Assembly (NCBI GenBank): GCA_023014335.1
Contig: JAECYW010000017.1
Span: forward strand, 806,001 to 870,000
Length of the DNA: 64,000 nt
Origin: Galerina marginata
Taxonomy: Eukaryota > Basidiomycota > Agaricomycetes > Agaricales > Galerinaceae
Direction: 5' to 3'
In this document: positions 35,083 through 45,673 of the stretch, one piece after another
Numbering within the stretch: position 1 is the first letter of the stretch
Layout: each line of letters starts with the position of its first letter
The notes under the pieces: model-generated
Seen by the model: only the letters and a program-made list of their open reading frames with translations
What the model was told of the DNA's origin: nothing
The model's database searches: none
Made by a program: the position numbers and the translations under genes

Positions 35083-35716
35083 ATGCCTCAGTTGCGTCCA
35101 CATATGCCAGTGGTTGATATTTCTGCTACTCAAATGCTCTTCCATCGCTTTTCTTTCTGACGATCCTCGTCAATTGCGCTGTAATCTGCACGGCAAACTA
35201 AGTAGGTCAATTATTAGTCATGGGAGAAACTCATGGCGAACGGTGGTCGTCCTTGATCTGCATGGCCGAACGTAACATTGTTGGTTTTATGACTGTGGAG
35301 AGTTTGACCTTCACAGATCAAAAGCCCTGATTACTCGACAAGGAGATTTTATTTTACACAGAACCGTCTGGAAGGGCTGCAGCAAGATTGACCATTGCGA
35401 CCATCAGCTATCCATCGAGCCGCAAGATACAAAACTAGCTATAGCATCTCCGACCGTCCACTATACGACCGCAATTTTTTCGCAAGCTCAATCGCACCTG
35501 TTGGTAAGAGAACTTGTGTTCTGACTAACGATTTCCGGGGAATAGTACTACAAAACTTGTTTTTATCTACACTACGAAGGTGGACGTGATGTGTCCTGGT
35601 CTTCTTTGGCGGTCGTAGGATTCCGACTTCGCGGACACGTTGCCCCAATTACAACTGAAGCCGGATGGTCCACAGGTCAGCGGGAAAGAGCGGACGGCTC
35701 GTTGGATATTGGTTGA
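35083..35716 (+). CDS. Unrecognised gene, possibly disrupted
   Basis: Starts MPQLRPHMPVVDISATQMLF. A one-base slip (T run about 35153-35158) leads to SDDPRQLRCNLHGKLSRSII and VVVLDLHGRT. The same frame then meets TAA at 35273-35275 and continues YDCGEFDLHRSKALITRQGD, TVWKGCSKIDHCDHQLSIEP and YTTAIFSQAQSHLL. A classic 42-bp intron (GTAAGA...GGAATAG with CTAAC) joins in phase 0 to YYKTCFYLHYEGGRDVSWSS, GFRLRGHVAPITTEAGWSTG and ends DGSLDIG. The exact splice and the coherent residues argue for real coding sequence. The slip and in-frame stop suggest either sequence error or a decaying gene. No family recognised. Confidence 0.45.
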
Positions 35717-36102
35717 GCCATTAAGATGCCGAGTATCTCAGAGAATTAGAAATTTGAATAAAGCTGGGGTAAATGGGGTTGGGCGGACAATCGTTTTCCC
35801 CCAGGATGATCATGAGGAGGTCAGTAAAGAGTTTTACAGTGCCCTATCTTGTTAGACATTTAGACATAAAAGCAGCAATACACTGTGGTGGAATGTGAAA
35901 GATACTCACTTTTTATAAACGCTCTGGCAAGCGGAGGCGGTTATCATAAAAAAGTTTTTATTGACGATCGTCATATTCGGATTCGGAACCGGCAATGGAG
36001 TGGTCCGGTGTTGACCCCAGAGTCAGGGACGAGGCAGACTGCTCCCTTGTCGCTCATAAAAACAGGTTCTGGTTCCCTCTCACCTTCGTTTTCTTCCTCA
36101 AC
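35717..36102. other. Promoter region of the acyl-CoA ligase
   Basis: No gene seen. Upstream region of the ligase gene that starts at 36103. Confidence 0.35.
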
Positions 36103-38529
36103 ATGGCTCCTAAAATCTATACCTCACCTCTACCCCCGCGACCTCTTTACAATCGTTCCGTGTTCACTCACCTCTTTTCGTCTACGGGTTCTAGCACTGT
36201 CGGTGGATATCCCGGCGCAACCCCTGCTTTCATCGACGCGGCGACTGGCACCACCCTTTCGCGTGCACAGCTGAAGAGCCTCGCGCTGTCGTTAGGTTAT
36301 GGTCTCAAGAACCATCAGTCTTTGCTCGCGAAGCGCGGCGACACTATATTAATCTACTCACCGAACTCCCTCGCGTGGCCCGTGGTTCTCTTCGGAGCAG
36401 GTCTGTCCTTCCGTCGATCCGGAAGCGAAATGACATTTTAAATAAGATATTGTGCTTCTTTTCTCCCAACACAAATTTTAGTTGCCGCTGGCCTGCGATG
36501 CACCCTTGCTAATAGCGCCTACAATGCCCGCGAACTTGCCTTTCAGTACACGGACAGTAAGGCCAAGATTATATTTACCAGCGAGGACAATGTCGCGACT
36601 GTGCGCCAAACTCTCAAGGATCTTGGGCTGAGCAAGAGTCAAGCGGACAAGCGGATCGTTGTGATGACCGAAGGACTCGAGTGGGCTGGTGGTCCTTCCG
36701 TCCCGGTCAAGCCAGAATTAGCTGGTTTGCTCACTTCCTCCGATCTGTTGAAACTGGGCGCTCTGAGGGAAGAAGAGAAATTTGAAGGAGATCTAGCAAA
36801 TGAGACGGTTTACTTATGCTATAGCTCAGGTTAGTTGTATACCCTTGGAGAAAACCGCGCTATTCTAACACAAATCTAGGCACAACCGGTAAACCAAAGG
36901 GTGTCGAGGTAACTTATAGGGGGATAATCGTTGCTACTCTACTGACCGGATTCTCTACGTCAGACTACACATAAGAATATCACATCTGTTCTCGATATCG
37001 TACAGCCCGCATTTCCCCCGCTAATTCCTGGTGTGGATTGTATGCTTGGCATCTTACCTTTCTATCATATCTATGGTATACTTGCTAAAATTTCCCTCGC
37101 TGTAATACCATGAACTAACTAATCTTCTTTAGGTGCCGTCAAGCTTGTTCACTTCCCATTTACTTGCGGTGCTCCAGTGGCAATCATGAGCCGCTTCGAC
37201 CCCGTACAATTCTGCGCCAATGTTGAGCGATACAAGATTACGGTCTCACTTATTGTTCCCCCTGTACTTGTTGTGCTCAATCGTCATCCCGGTATGCTTT
37301 ATATATCAACTACTAGACAAGAGGAGCACTGACATTATAATTGACAGCTGTTGATCAATACGATATGTCGACTCTTGGATTCCTCTGTTCAGGGGCTGCC
37401 CCTTTGGGTGCTGCGTTGGCGAAGCAGGTGGGAAGACTTTAGTCTGTCTTTATTATACTCTAGCAGCTAACAAAACCATCAGGTCACAGACAGACTGCAA
37501 ACACGCCGAAAAGGGAAGGGCCTTGTACATCTCGTGCAAGGCAAGTTTTCATTTTTTTTATTTAAGAAAACCAGATAGGATTGTTTATTAATGAATTTAG
37601 GCTACGGTCTCACTGAGACTTCGCCAACTACGCATCTGGTCCCACGCGAGGATGCCGAACGTAAAATAGGAAGCATTGGAATCCTCCTCCCGAACCTCGA
37701 AGCACGATTGGTAGTCGATGGCGACGGCGACGGCGATATCGAAGCAGCTGAGGGAGCAGTCCGGAGAAATCTGGATACGTGGGCCTACTATCATGAAGGT
37801 ATACACGCGAATTCTTTCGCCGTGCTTTCCTGACCCGTTTTATTCTGTAATCAGGGATATCTCAATAACCCAACAGCGACTGCAGATGCCATTACACACG
37901 ATGGTTGGTTCAAGACAGGCGATATCGCGATTCGGGATGCCGAGGGATACTATTATATCGTCGATAGGCGAAAGGAGCTTATTAAATATAAGGGATTCCA
38001 AGGTTTGCCCGTCCACTTTTATTTCTGCGTCCTGAACGAGACCTTGATGCGTGGCTCACAGTGCCGCCTGCTGAACTCGAGAGTGTTCTGTTGACACATC
38101 CGGATATCGCAGACGCTGCCGTCATTGGTGTCGATAGCGTCAAAGAGGCAACCGAGCTCCCCAGGTATCTATATTTTAGGCTTTTGCTGGAAGGTGCAAC
38201 TGACAAAAAGCTGACCTGACTTCAGAGCTTATGTTGTTCATGCAAACGCAGAGGCAGTTAAAACAGAAGCCCAGAAGGTTGCTTTCGCCAACGAAGTCAA
38301 GAAATGGATTCAGGGGAAGGTTGCAAGACATAAATTCCTGAGGGGTGGTGTCGTCATCATTGACATTATACCTAAGAGGTCAGTGACATTTTGCAAGCAT
38401 GAGTTTCGCAAACTAACAACTATCTTCAGTGCTGCTGGAAAGATTTTGCGTCGTGAACTCCGGGACAGGGCAAAAGAGGAGCTTACAGGGAGAGATCCTT
38501 CGGATGACAATGTCAAGGCTAAGCTTTGA
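36103..38529 (+). CDS. AMP-dependent acyl-CoA / 4-coumarate-CoA-ligase-like enzyme, peroxisomal
   Basis: Starts [20 protein letters not shown]. The adenylation core is complete: [13 protein letters not shown] (P-loop), [109 protein letters not shown] and the catalytic Lys in [14 protein letters not shown]. The last residues are VKAKL; AKL is a type-1 peroxisomal targeting signal. The enzyme would activate a fatty or aromatic acid to its CoA thioester via an acyl-adenylate. One extra base near 37755-37762 (before SGEIWIRGP) must be removed to join the frames. All other introns are clean. Confidence 0.88.
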
Positions 38530-38554
38530 TAAATCCATCAGAGTGCCTACATTA

Positions 38555-39308
38555 TCATTGGATTATCCATAGAGTAACGATCTCCTCGATGACATATATA
38601 TACCAAGATACAGGATAATCCAGAAAACGGAGAGCAATGTCAAACATAAACCTAGGGAAGGATATTTGTGAGTATTCTGACTTGGACAGCAAAATCAAAG
38701 GTGAAGGAGATATCAGAAGTGTCAAGTTCTGGAGCCCACCCCCAAAGACACATTTGTACAATGAGGTATACACCATGAAGAAATTCAATTAAATTGAAGC
38801 ATCACAGAAGTTGTGAAAACAAAAGAAATAAATGCTCACCTGAACCCTGTTCATATCCAAATCCATTGCTGTAACTAAAAATGGAACAGCGAGGTTCCAA
38901 ACAGGAAAAAATAGTGCGCTGGCTGAGAGTGAGCCCCATTGAGTTGATGAGTCCAAGAAGGACTCAAACAATCGCATAACTGTGTCTATGAGCAACGAGG
39001 GCTTGTCCATCAGAAAACACCAACGAGCGACAAGCGTGCTCATATCTTCGCACACCCGCGCCTTGATCGAAGATATCCCGTCAGGAAAAGCCACAGAGTG
39101 GATTCGAGATGGAGCCAGATGAGCCTAGGCGACCTGGTGAAGCATTCCCGTCCGTCCTCGACCAGAACCGACGTGCTTGGAGCCGGTCGCTTTCCATAGA
39201 ATAGTCGAGGACACGCTCTGTTTCTCCGGGGACTTTCCCCACAGCTAAATATGAAAGGCGCAGAGCCCCCCTGTACGCGAGCTGCGAAAGCGATTCTTCA
39301 GACAGCAC
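38555..39308 (-). CDS. Possible unrecognised gene converging on the acyl-CoA ligase
   Basis: Minus-strand frames give LAYRGALRLSYLAVGKVPGE and ARRFWSRTDGNASPGRLGSS. One frame over come SSIKARVCEDMSTLVARWCF, MDKPSLLIDTVMRLFESFLD and PVWNLAVPFLVTAMDLDMNR before a GTGAGC donor, and perhaps a last exon ending IVTLWIIQ. The residues are coherent but the joins are not certain and no family is recognised. Low confidence that it is a working gene. Confidence 0.3.
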
Positions 39309-39654
39309 AGTTTATGGAAGAGCCTCATCACGGAAAAAAAAAATATCGAAAATAGGATTGAGGCGCCGCCCGAACAAGTGTCACATGCTTGGAACCAAAA
39401 CTCAAGTTTTCTTCAACTCTTCCACTGTCACTGGCGCGACCTTGGCTCTCTATCTGTTAAAATGAAAATTACCTTCAAGCTGGCCATATCTTGTATGCAC
39501 AGGTTCGAATTTGCTGTTCTGCGTTGTTCGGTGCCATGAAGTATTCGGCCGTTGTCTTCGGCATGGTCTGTCTTGAGAACATTCGCCCAACCTCTTTACC
39601 CCAGGTTCACGTAGTACTGAGCCAGAAGCCAACACCGTACAGATTCATCCTTCA
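39309..39654. other. Region upstream of the NLR-like gene
   Basis: Probable promoter and 5' UTR. A plus-strand frame here (from about 39577) is open into the proposed NLR start and may be extra N-terminal coding sequence. Confidence 0.35.
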
Positions 39655-42600
39655 ATGTCCGAATCACCTTTCCGTAAACTCCTAGCAAAAGCGAACCTCT
39701 CTGTTCCGGGTCCGCTGCGACGACGCAAGTCCGCAGGTCAAAACACAAAAAAGTATCTTATGATCAGTGGAATAACTTTATGATCAACCGGATTATCTGA
39801 TCAACTTTGAGCTATAGCCTCCCGCCAGCTGACATTCGCGTATCCTAGAAGTAATACATTCAAGGCTTGTGATGTCGCTTTATACTGATCTCCACCAGCC
39901 TCATTGCAAGAAAGCCAGCAAATCTGCGAGGCAGCGTCGGCCCAGGAGCCTGAACGGTAATTGAATTGACCTCGTTACAAATTATACGCGCTAATTTATC
40001 AAAGTTTAGATCTGCACGCGCCAGCCCACCTCTGGGAATTAGCCAAGCTGTGGCGATCCGTTCCACTTCTCAGCCCGAATCGTTGTCAATCGGCCCTCCA
40101 ACTCCCTGGGAAGCCTGGACATTAGACCGTGCATTCCTCATGCAAGTTTACAGCTGGAATGCCGCAAATCCGGAAAATACGCTAGATCGGATCCTCAGCA
40201 AAATGTCCGCCTCAATAGATCGCCATAAGGCCTTGTTGGAACTTGTTCCTGACGGCCCAATCCCACTACGAGGTTTTCTAAAGGCATTGGCACACCTGGT
40301 GAAATTGGGAACGGTAACTAATTCTGACTTCCCAGTCACACCACCCAAATTCAACTACAGTATCATACAGGCCATCGTTGGTGCGAAGACGCTAGCCCTT
40401 CAGTTTGCGCAAGAGGTCATGCGGTGGGTTGAGGAACTTGCAGCCGCCTTTGGAGATGGTCATCGAGGACCTTTTGTGGCAAAGGCATGGGGGAACCTTG
40501 CTCATATTAGGTTTGTATCTTCTAGTGTGTTCTGGTAAGTTTTATGCTAACTACATTTGACAGGAAATTGATAGAGGATGTCTGTATTTGGGCACGCCAG
40601 ATGCTTGTATGTCGAGGCGTAATCTTTCGGTGATGCGTCTAATACTCTCTCCCAAAACCAGGAAAAACCGGGATTGCTTGATCGTGCATCCGTAAAAGAT
40701 TCAGTCCTGGCATTCCGGGAGCAATTCACCCAGGCTATTGAGCACTTTGAAGTGCGCCATTCGTTGGATCAGGATTTCTCGCAAATTCATCATACGTCCT
40801 ACAGGTCGTGTCACACATTCATCTAGCCGTAGGCCAAGACCGTTTGAATCAGCACCTTTATGGTCTAGTAAGTGCTGCAGAATTACGATTTCAGTATCGG
40901 TGACGCCGCTATCTAGGCTGTAGGTCAAGGCCATATCATTCAACATCTTTCGGATATCAGTCTCGGGCAAGAACATTTGGCGCAGATGATGCACAAGGTG
41001 AGATTATTCAACCACATCTCCTTCACGAGGAATTTGTCAGTCTAAAGGCTGCAATATTTCCAGCATCAATTGAAAATGCCGGACGCTACCTACCGAACTC
41101 AAAACAAGATCCCCTGCGATCCTGGAACGCGAAAACAGATCTTAGGACGATATCATGAATTGGATTTTTGATATCTCAGACAGCTCTCCTTGTTTCTTTT
41201 GGCTTTCAGGTGATCCTGGTGTTGGCAAGTCCGCTGTCACGGCCTCCATCGCAAGAGAGTGTAATCATCGTAACGTTCTCTGGGCCCAATATTTTATCAA
41301 CCGCAACGATCCTCGGACCGTCGATCCCCAATTGTATTTCCCGACCATCGCTAGACAAATGTCTGCGTGCGCGCCGGCAGTAGACCGTGTTGTTCAGAAA
41401 ACACTACAGGACCACCCATACCTAATGAATGATGGTATCTCCCTCGACCAGGCGACAAAACTTTTTGTTGACACTATTCGAGTCGCAGCCGCGTCAACCC
41501 CTACTCTGCCAGTCGCCATAATCATCGATGCTCTGGATGAAACTGACCAAAGCAGACTGAAGGTCACAGCAGAAATATTTTCTCGTGTTATTGTCGATCT
41601 CCTCCACAACACGAAGGTATTCATCTCAAGCCGAGTCGAGAACATCGTCAGGGACAGTTTTGTTGGTCTTCCTCGCACCCATGGTATCCATCTCTCAGCT
41701 AGAAACTCCGTTGCGGATGTTACGGTATTCTTGGAGAAGAACATCAACGAGATAATGACGGAATGTCACATTGATTGGCCTTTGTGGGGACACCAACGGA
41801 TGCGCAAGCTGTGTTCACAAGGCATCCGGTCCTTTTCATTTGGGCAGTGACTGCCGTTGAATACATCAGGACCCAAATCAGGGAGTCAGGCACGGAATGT
41901 CTCGATGTTGTTCTAGACGAGCTCAACAGCAATGGCATGGACGACATCAATGTGCTCTATCGAACGATTTTGAGACGAATTTACCAGCACGAGACTGGTC
42001 CATGGCAAACACAGCGATTTCAGCGTATCGTGGGGGCCATCCTGGCGCAACAATCTCCCTTGTCCATCGACAATCTGAAAGGATTGTTGGACCTTCGGAA
42101 TCCTGCAACCAACACCCCAGTGGACGTTGAACATTTTGTTCGTCGACTGCGGACAGTCTTGGTGCCAAGTACAGATGAGATTTCTGGCCGCACTCTCCCT
42201 TCTATCCACAAATCATTTCGCGATTTTATTACCAGTTCAAACGCGCAGGAGTTTCGTGTGAATTTGTTTAATTCGCATGGGGAACTTGCACTGCAGTGTA
42301 TCAACCAATTGAATTGCCTCTGGCAAAGTGATATGCCCAAAGAACTTCGCTATGCCATTTCACATTGGTCTTCACATTTGGCCTACGTAGTTGGATTGCT
42401 TCAGGCTACGGAAACGGAAGAGGTAGATGACGACAGATCATCTCCAGATGAACCACAGAGCTTCGCATCGGACTCAGATTTGAAGGACTCAACAAATGGC
42501 CCCATGCCAGAGGATGACACGCCGACGGACAAACCAGATGGCCAAATCCATAGCGTTAACATCTCTCCGGATGGAAATCGCATTGTGTATGCACGCGGTC

Positions 42601-43400
42601 GTTCTGTTCTGTTAAGGAACATCGAAACGGGCAACTTTATGAGCAGCCTCATCGATGTCCATGGCAGCAACATTTGTTCAGCTGTCTTCTCGCCAGATGG
42701 AAAATACATAGTCACCGCATCTGCAGATGAAACCATTCGAATCTGGGATGCGGCAACTGGCGAACCAGCAGGGAACCCTTTAGAAGGTCATGCCGATGTT
42801 GTGTACACTGCTTTTTTCTCTCCTGACGGAGGACAGATAGTATCTGCCTCGCGGGATACGACCATCCGCATCTGGGATGTCAAAACTGGTGAAACACTTT
42901 ACATTCTAGAAGGCCATAGCGATGCCGTCCTTTCAGCCGTTTTCTCTCCTGATGCAAGGCATATTCTATCATCTTCTGAGGATAAAAGTGTCCGTCTTTG
43001 GGAAACGAAGACAGGCCTACCAGTATACATCTTGGAAGGTCATACCACGATCGTTAATTGTGCCTCTTTCTCTCCAGATGGAAAGTACATTCTTTCTTGC
43101 GGGTACAAGGGATCCATGATTGCTTGGGACTCGGGAACAGGCAAAAGACTTACTGAATATTCTGGAGCCTTGGGTGCCAATGCCACACTCCGCTTCATGA
43201 TCAATAGCTCCGAAAATGCCTATATCGTGACTCCAACACCAATTTACACAACGTTCCGGGATGGCAATCAGTGGTTATGCATTTTGTACCTGAGTGAATC
43301 TGCTGTGGTTGGTGGGGTGAACGGCGCATGGCTATATGCCAACCCGAAGGTCCCGCTATACAGCGAGCATATATTTGGGCCAACTGATCATGATATATAA
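39655..43400 (+). CDS. NLR-like STAND protein: basidiomycete N-terminal domain, NACHT, WD40 repeats
   Basis: Proposed start MSESPFRKLLAKANLSVPGP (39655). The N-terminal helical domain includes SIDRHKALLELVPDGPIPLR, VEELAAAFGDGHRGPFVAKA and EKPGLLDRASVKDSVLAFRE. NACHT: FFWLSGDPGVGKSAVTASIA (Walker A, about 41200-41245), VAIIIDALDETDQSRLKVTA (Walker B, about 41510-41560), sensor-like TKVFISSRVE. A helical arm follows, then an acidic linker. About five WD40 repeats lie at 42545-43150 (SPDGKYIVTASADETIRIWD, SPDGGQIVSASRDTTIRIWD, SPDARHILSSSEDKSVRLWE, SPDGKYILSCGYKGSMIAWD and one degenerate). Frame breaks occur at 41142-41147, twice at 41818-41832, and several between 40760 and 41000. Family role: ligand-triggered oligomerising ATPase in non-self recognition or cell death. 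Confidence 0.8.
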
Positions 43401-43656
43401 GTGATTGTAGGTTGATTAATATTGTCTTGCCTTGGTTATGCAGAACTCTCAATGATACATTACTTTGGCCAGAAAATGCTATTATAGACATTGATGAAAT
43501 GAGATTCAGATACGGCAGGAAGAATTATTTGAAGTGCCGCTTGAATTTACGCCAATCGAGAATCGACACAGCCATTACGTGAGCATGGCGTGGCTCGGCT
43601 GACGGGCCACGGCCACTCGCGATCGACTGACTCCAACAACTTTCGCTCTTACTACC

Positions 43657-44712
43657 ATGTCCTCTTCAGAACAGACACCTGGCCCTTCACAACAGCAGCA
43701 GCAGCAGCCACGAGTGCGCAAGCCGCCTTTTGCAGATTGGCCTACAATAAAGATTTTGACCCCACCTCAGGGTGAGTTACCATTTGAACTAATATATTGA
43801 CAAATCAGTTGATAGACCTTTTCTCTCGTTCAGGCCGATTTTCACCGAAGACTGATGAATGGTGTTTTACCTACTGCACGCAGAGCGTCAGCGGACGATT
43901 CCACGGCAAAGAGCCCAATTGTCATTCTGTCTGTTTACGCAAAGTCTTTCCCCATGAAGTTCGAAATGTCCTTGCCTTCAAACGACACAATAACATCGGT
44001 CCCGATGGAAAGGCCAGATACCCGCTCCCTGCGGAGGGACAGGCGGCCAACTTGCCTCGGCTACTAGGCGGATTGAAGAACCATTCTGATGACGATTCAT
44101 CGAAGCCCTCTACCGGTACAACGAAATATTGGGACGAGGGATGGTATCTTTGGACGGCGAAGGGCCGCTGGGCAGTTTTGCAGAAGACGGAGAAGATGAT
44201 GCTCGACTTTCAGCATCAGCAGCAACTGGAGCAAGTTCGGCAGAGTAGAAAAGAAGTCTGGCACGATTATCAAGAACAGCTGAAGCAAAATGTAGGGGAT
44301 GAATCTGGCGACCGGTCTCGTCCACAGGTTGCACCATGGTGGGGTCCCATCGTGCCACCCAAGTCCGCCCAGGATACAAGGTACTTCAATCCAAGCTACT
44401 TAATCGACATAACTAGCCTACTAACCCACTGCAATCCTTAGTTCGCTTTCATTGCTAGTCCCTCTACCACCCGAATTCCCCCCACTTTTAGAAAAGATCA
44501 ACAAACTTCTCGCCCCATCGTACCAAGTCTTGTCTATCCTTCACGAGAGTGTAACTTCCGGCGAACAGAAGGAATTTGCGGAACGGATATGGGAGAAAGC
44601 AAAGACTGAGGAGCCTTTTGTACTTGCGCAACGAACGTTCTCTCATGCATACGAGCAGTGGAAAAAGCGGGATGTGCCTGAAGAAGACGACGGCAAGAAG
44701 GGGTCAACATAG
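43657..44712 (+). CDS. Fungal conserved protein with a twin CX3C motif
   Basis: Three exons (43657-43771, 43834-44380, 44442-44712) join in frame to 310 residues. The N-terminus is Ser/Gln-rich with a hexa-Gln tract. After the first intron comes FSPKTDEWCFTYCTQSVSG, then RFHGKEPNCHSVCLRKVF. This is C-x3-C, 14 residues, C-x3-C, the spacing used by small Tim chaperones of the mitochondrial intermembrane space. The rest is helical and charged (YWDEGWYLWTAKGRWAVLQK) with a C-terminal helical segment (LLEKINKLLAPSYQVLSILH) ending GKKGST. The block is conserved in basidiomycetes to my knowledge, but function is unknown. It is far longer than a small Tim (about 90 residues), so homology to them is not claimed. 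Confidence 0.75.
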
Positions 44713-44952
44713 GTGACTGCTTGCAACATGGATACCAACTGAATTTTCTTCTCTCCACGCAACACACTCATTCGCATTCACGGACATCATCACATCGCAT
44801 TGGTATCATTGGTATTATGGTATTGTAATTTGTTTTATATACACAATTTTGTTAATTTACGCTGTAGCATCGGTTCAGTGAAATTATAGATGAATAGTAT
44901 TCAAATTACAAGTCCCCGATGTGGTATTTGATGGCGCTGACACACACCGACA

Positions 44953-45241
44953 TCAATATTGTTCCTTGAAATTCTTCTTGTGACTATTGCTATTGTTGAC
45001 CTTCTTAAAGAGCCTCAACCTCTCATTAACTTGGTCATCCGTGAACCCTGTCTTGTGTGCCCCGGCGCCGCGTCTTTTTGCGAGACGAAACTCCAAGCCC
45101 CATAGATCGACTCATATTTAAGGGTCAATACCTCCTTCTCCGTAAGCGAGTACGCGGATTTGGCTAAAAATCGCATCAAGCCGTATGTTAGTTGTGGACG
45201 GAGCCTGAGTCAAGTTCAACTGAACCATCCGACTTGTACAT
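44953..45241 (-). CDS. Small conserved-looking protein, unrecognised
   Basis: A short first exon (MYKSDGSVELDSGS, ATG at 45239-45241) and an intron with CTAAC branch point and TTTTAG acceptor lead to KSAYSLTEKEVLTLKYESIY. Then GAW is followed one frame over by FRLAKRRGAGAHKTGFTDDQ, VNERLRLFKKVNNSNSHKKN and FKEQY, with TGA at 44953-44955. One base appears to be missing around GAW/FRLAKR (about 45090). The basic, helical character suggests an RNA- or membrane-associated role, but no family is recognised. The tRNA gene lies 170 bp upstream on the same strand. Confidence 0.5.
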
Positions 45242-45410
45242 GACCTAATAATAAACATCAACCTAACAAGATTCGCAAGTTGGTCGGCGTTTCACAATGG
45301 TCTGGATTCTGAAGGCAACAAAACCACTAAGATATTCCTTTGGAAGACGGTAATACTTCACGCAGTAAGGAGAAAGAAAAAACCGAAAAGAAGAATAAAA
45401 GTATTACGCC

Positions 45411-45504
45411 TGACAACGGTGAGGTTCGAACTCACGCCCCGGAGGACTGGATAATTCGGAAAGGATCCTAATTCCAGCGCCTTAGACCACTCGGCCACGT
45501 TGCC
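45411..45504 (-). tRNA. tRNA-Leu (anticodon UAG) with intron
   Basis: Cloverleaf on the minus strand. The acceptor stem is GGCAACG/CGTTGTC with discriminator A. D arm: GCCGAGTGGTCTAAGGC. The anticodon stem CTGGA/TCCAG carries TAG at positions 34-36 and G37. T arm: GTGAG-TTCGAAC-CTCAC. A long variable arm marks it as class II. Between nucleotide 37 and the 3' half of the loop lies a 14-nt intron (plus-strand 45453-45466), the usual place for eukaryotic tRNA introns. CCA is not encoded. Confidence 0.92.
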
Positions 45505-45673
45505 ATATTCATTAAGTAAAAATAGATTACTACGACTCCATCCAAAATTTCAATTGCAACTTTTCTTGCAGTGTCAATCCGAGTCACATTGCGATGGTGC
45601 AAGCTTTCACTCCGGTTCTACGATGCAATGACAATACTTCGACGACTACTATCACTCTAATAACCGTCTGACT

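Noticed and set aside
40701..40994. 97-codon minus-strand frame with helical-looking sequence
   Set aside because: It lies antisense to the NLR-like gene in a region where the plus strand encodes the family's own N-terminal domain, so it is a shadow.
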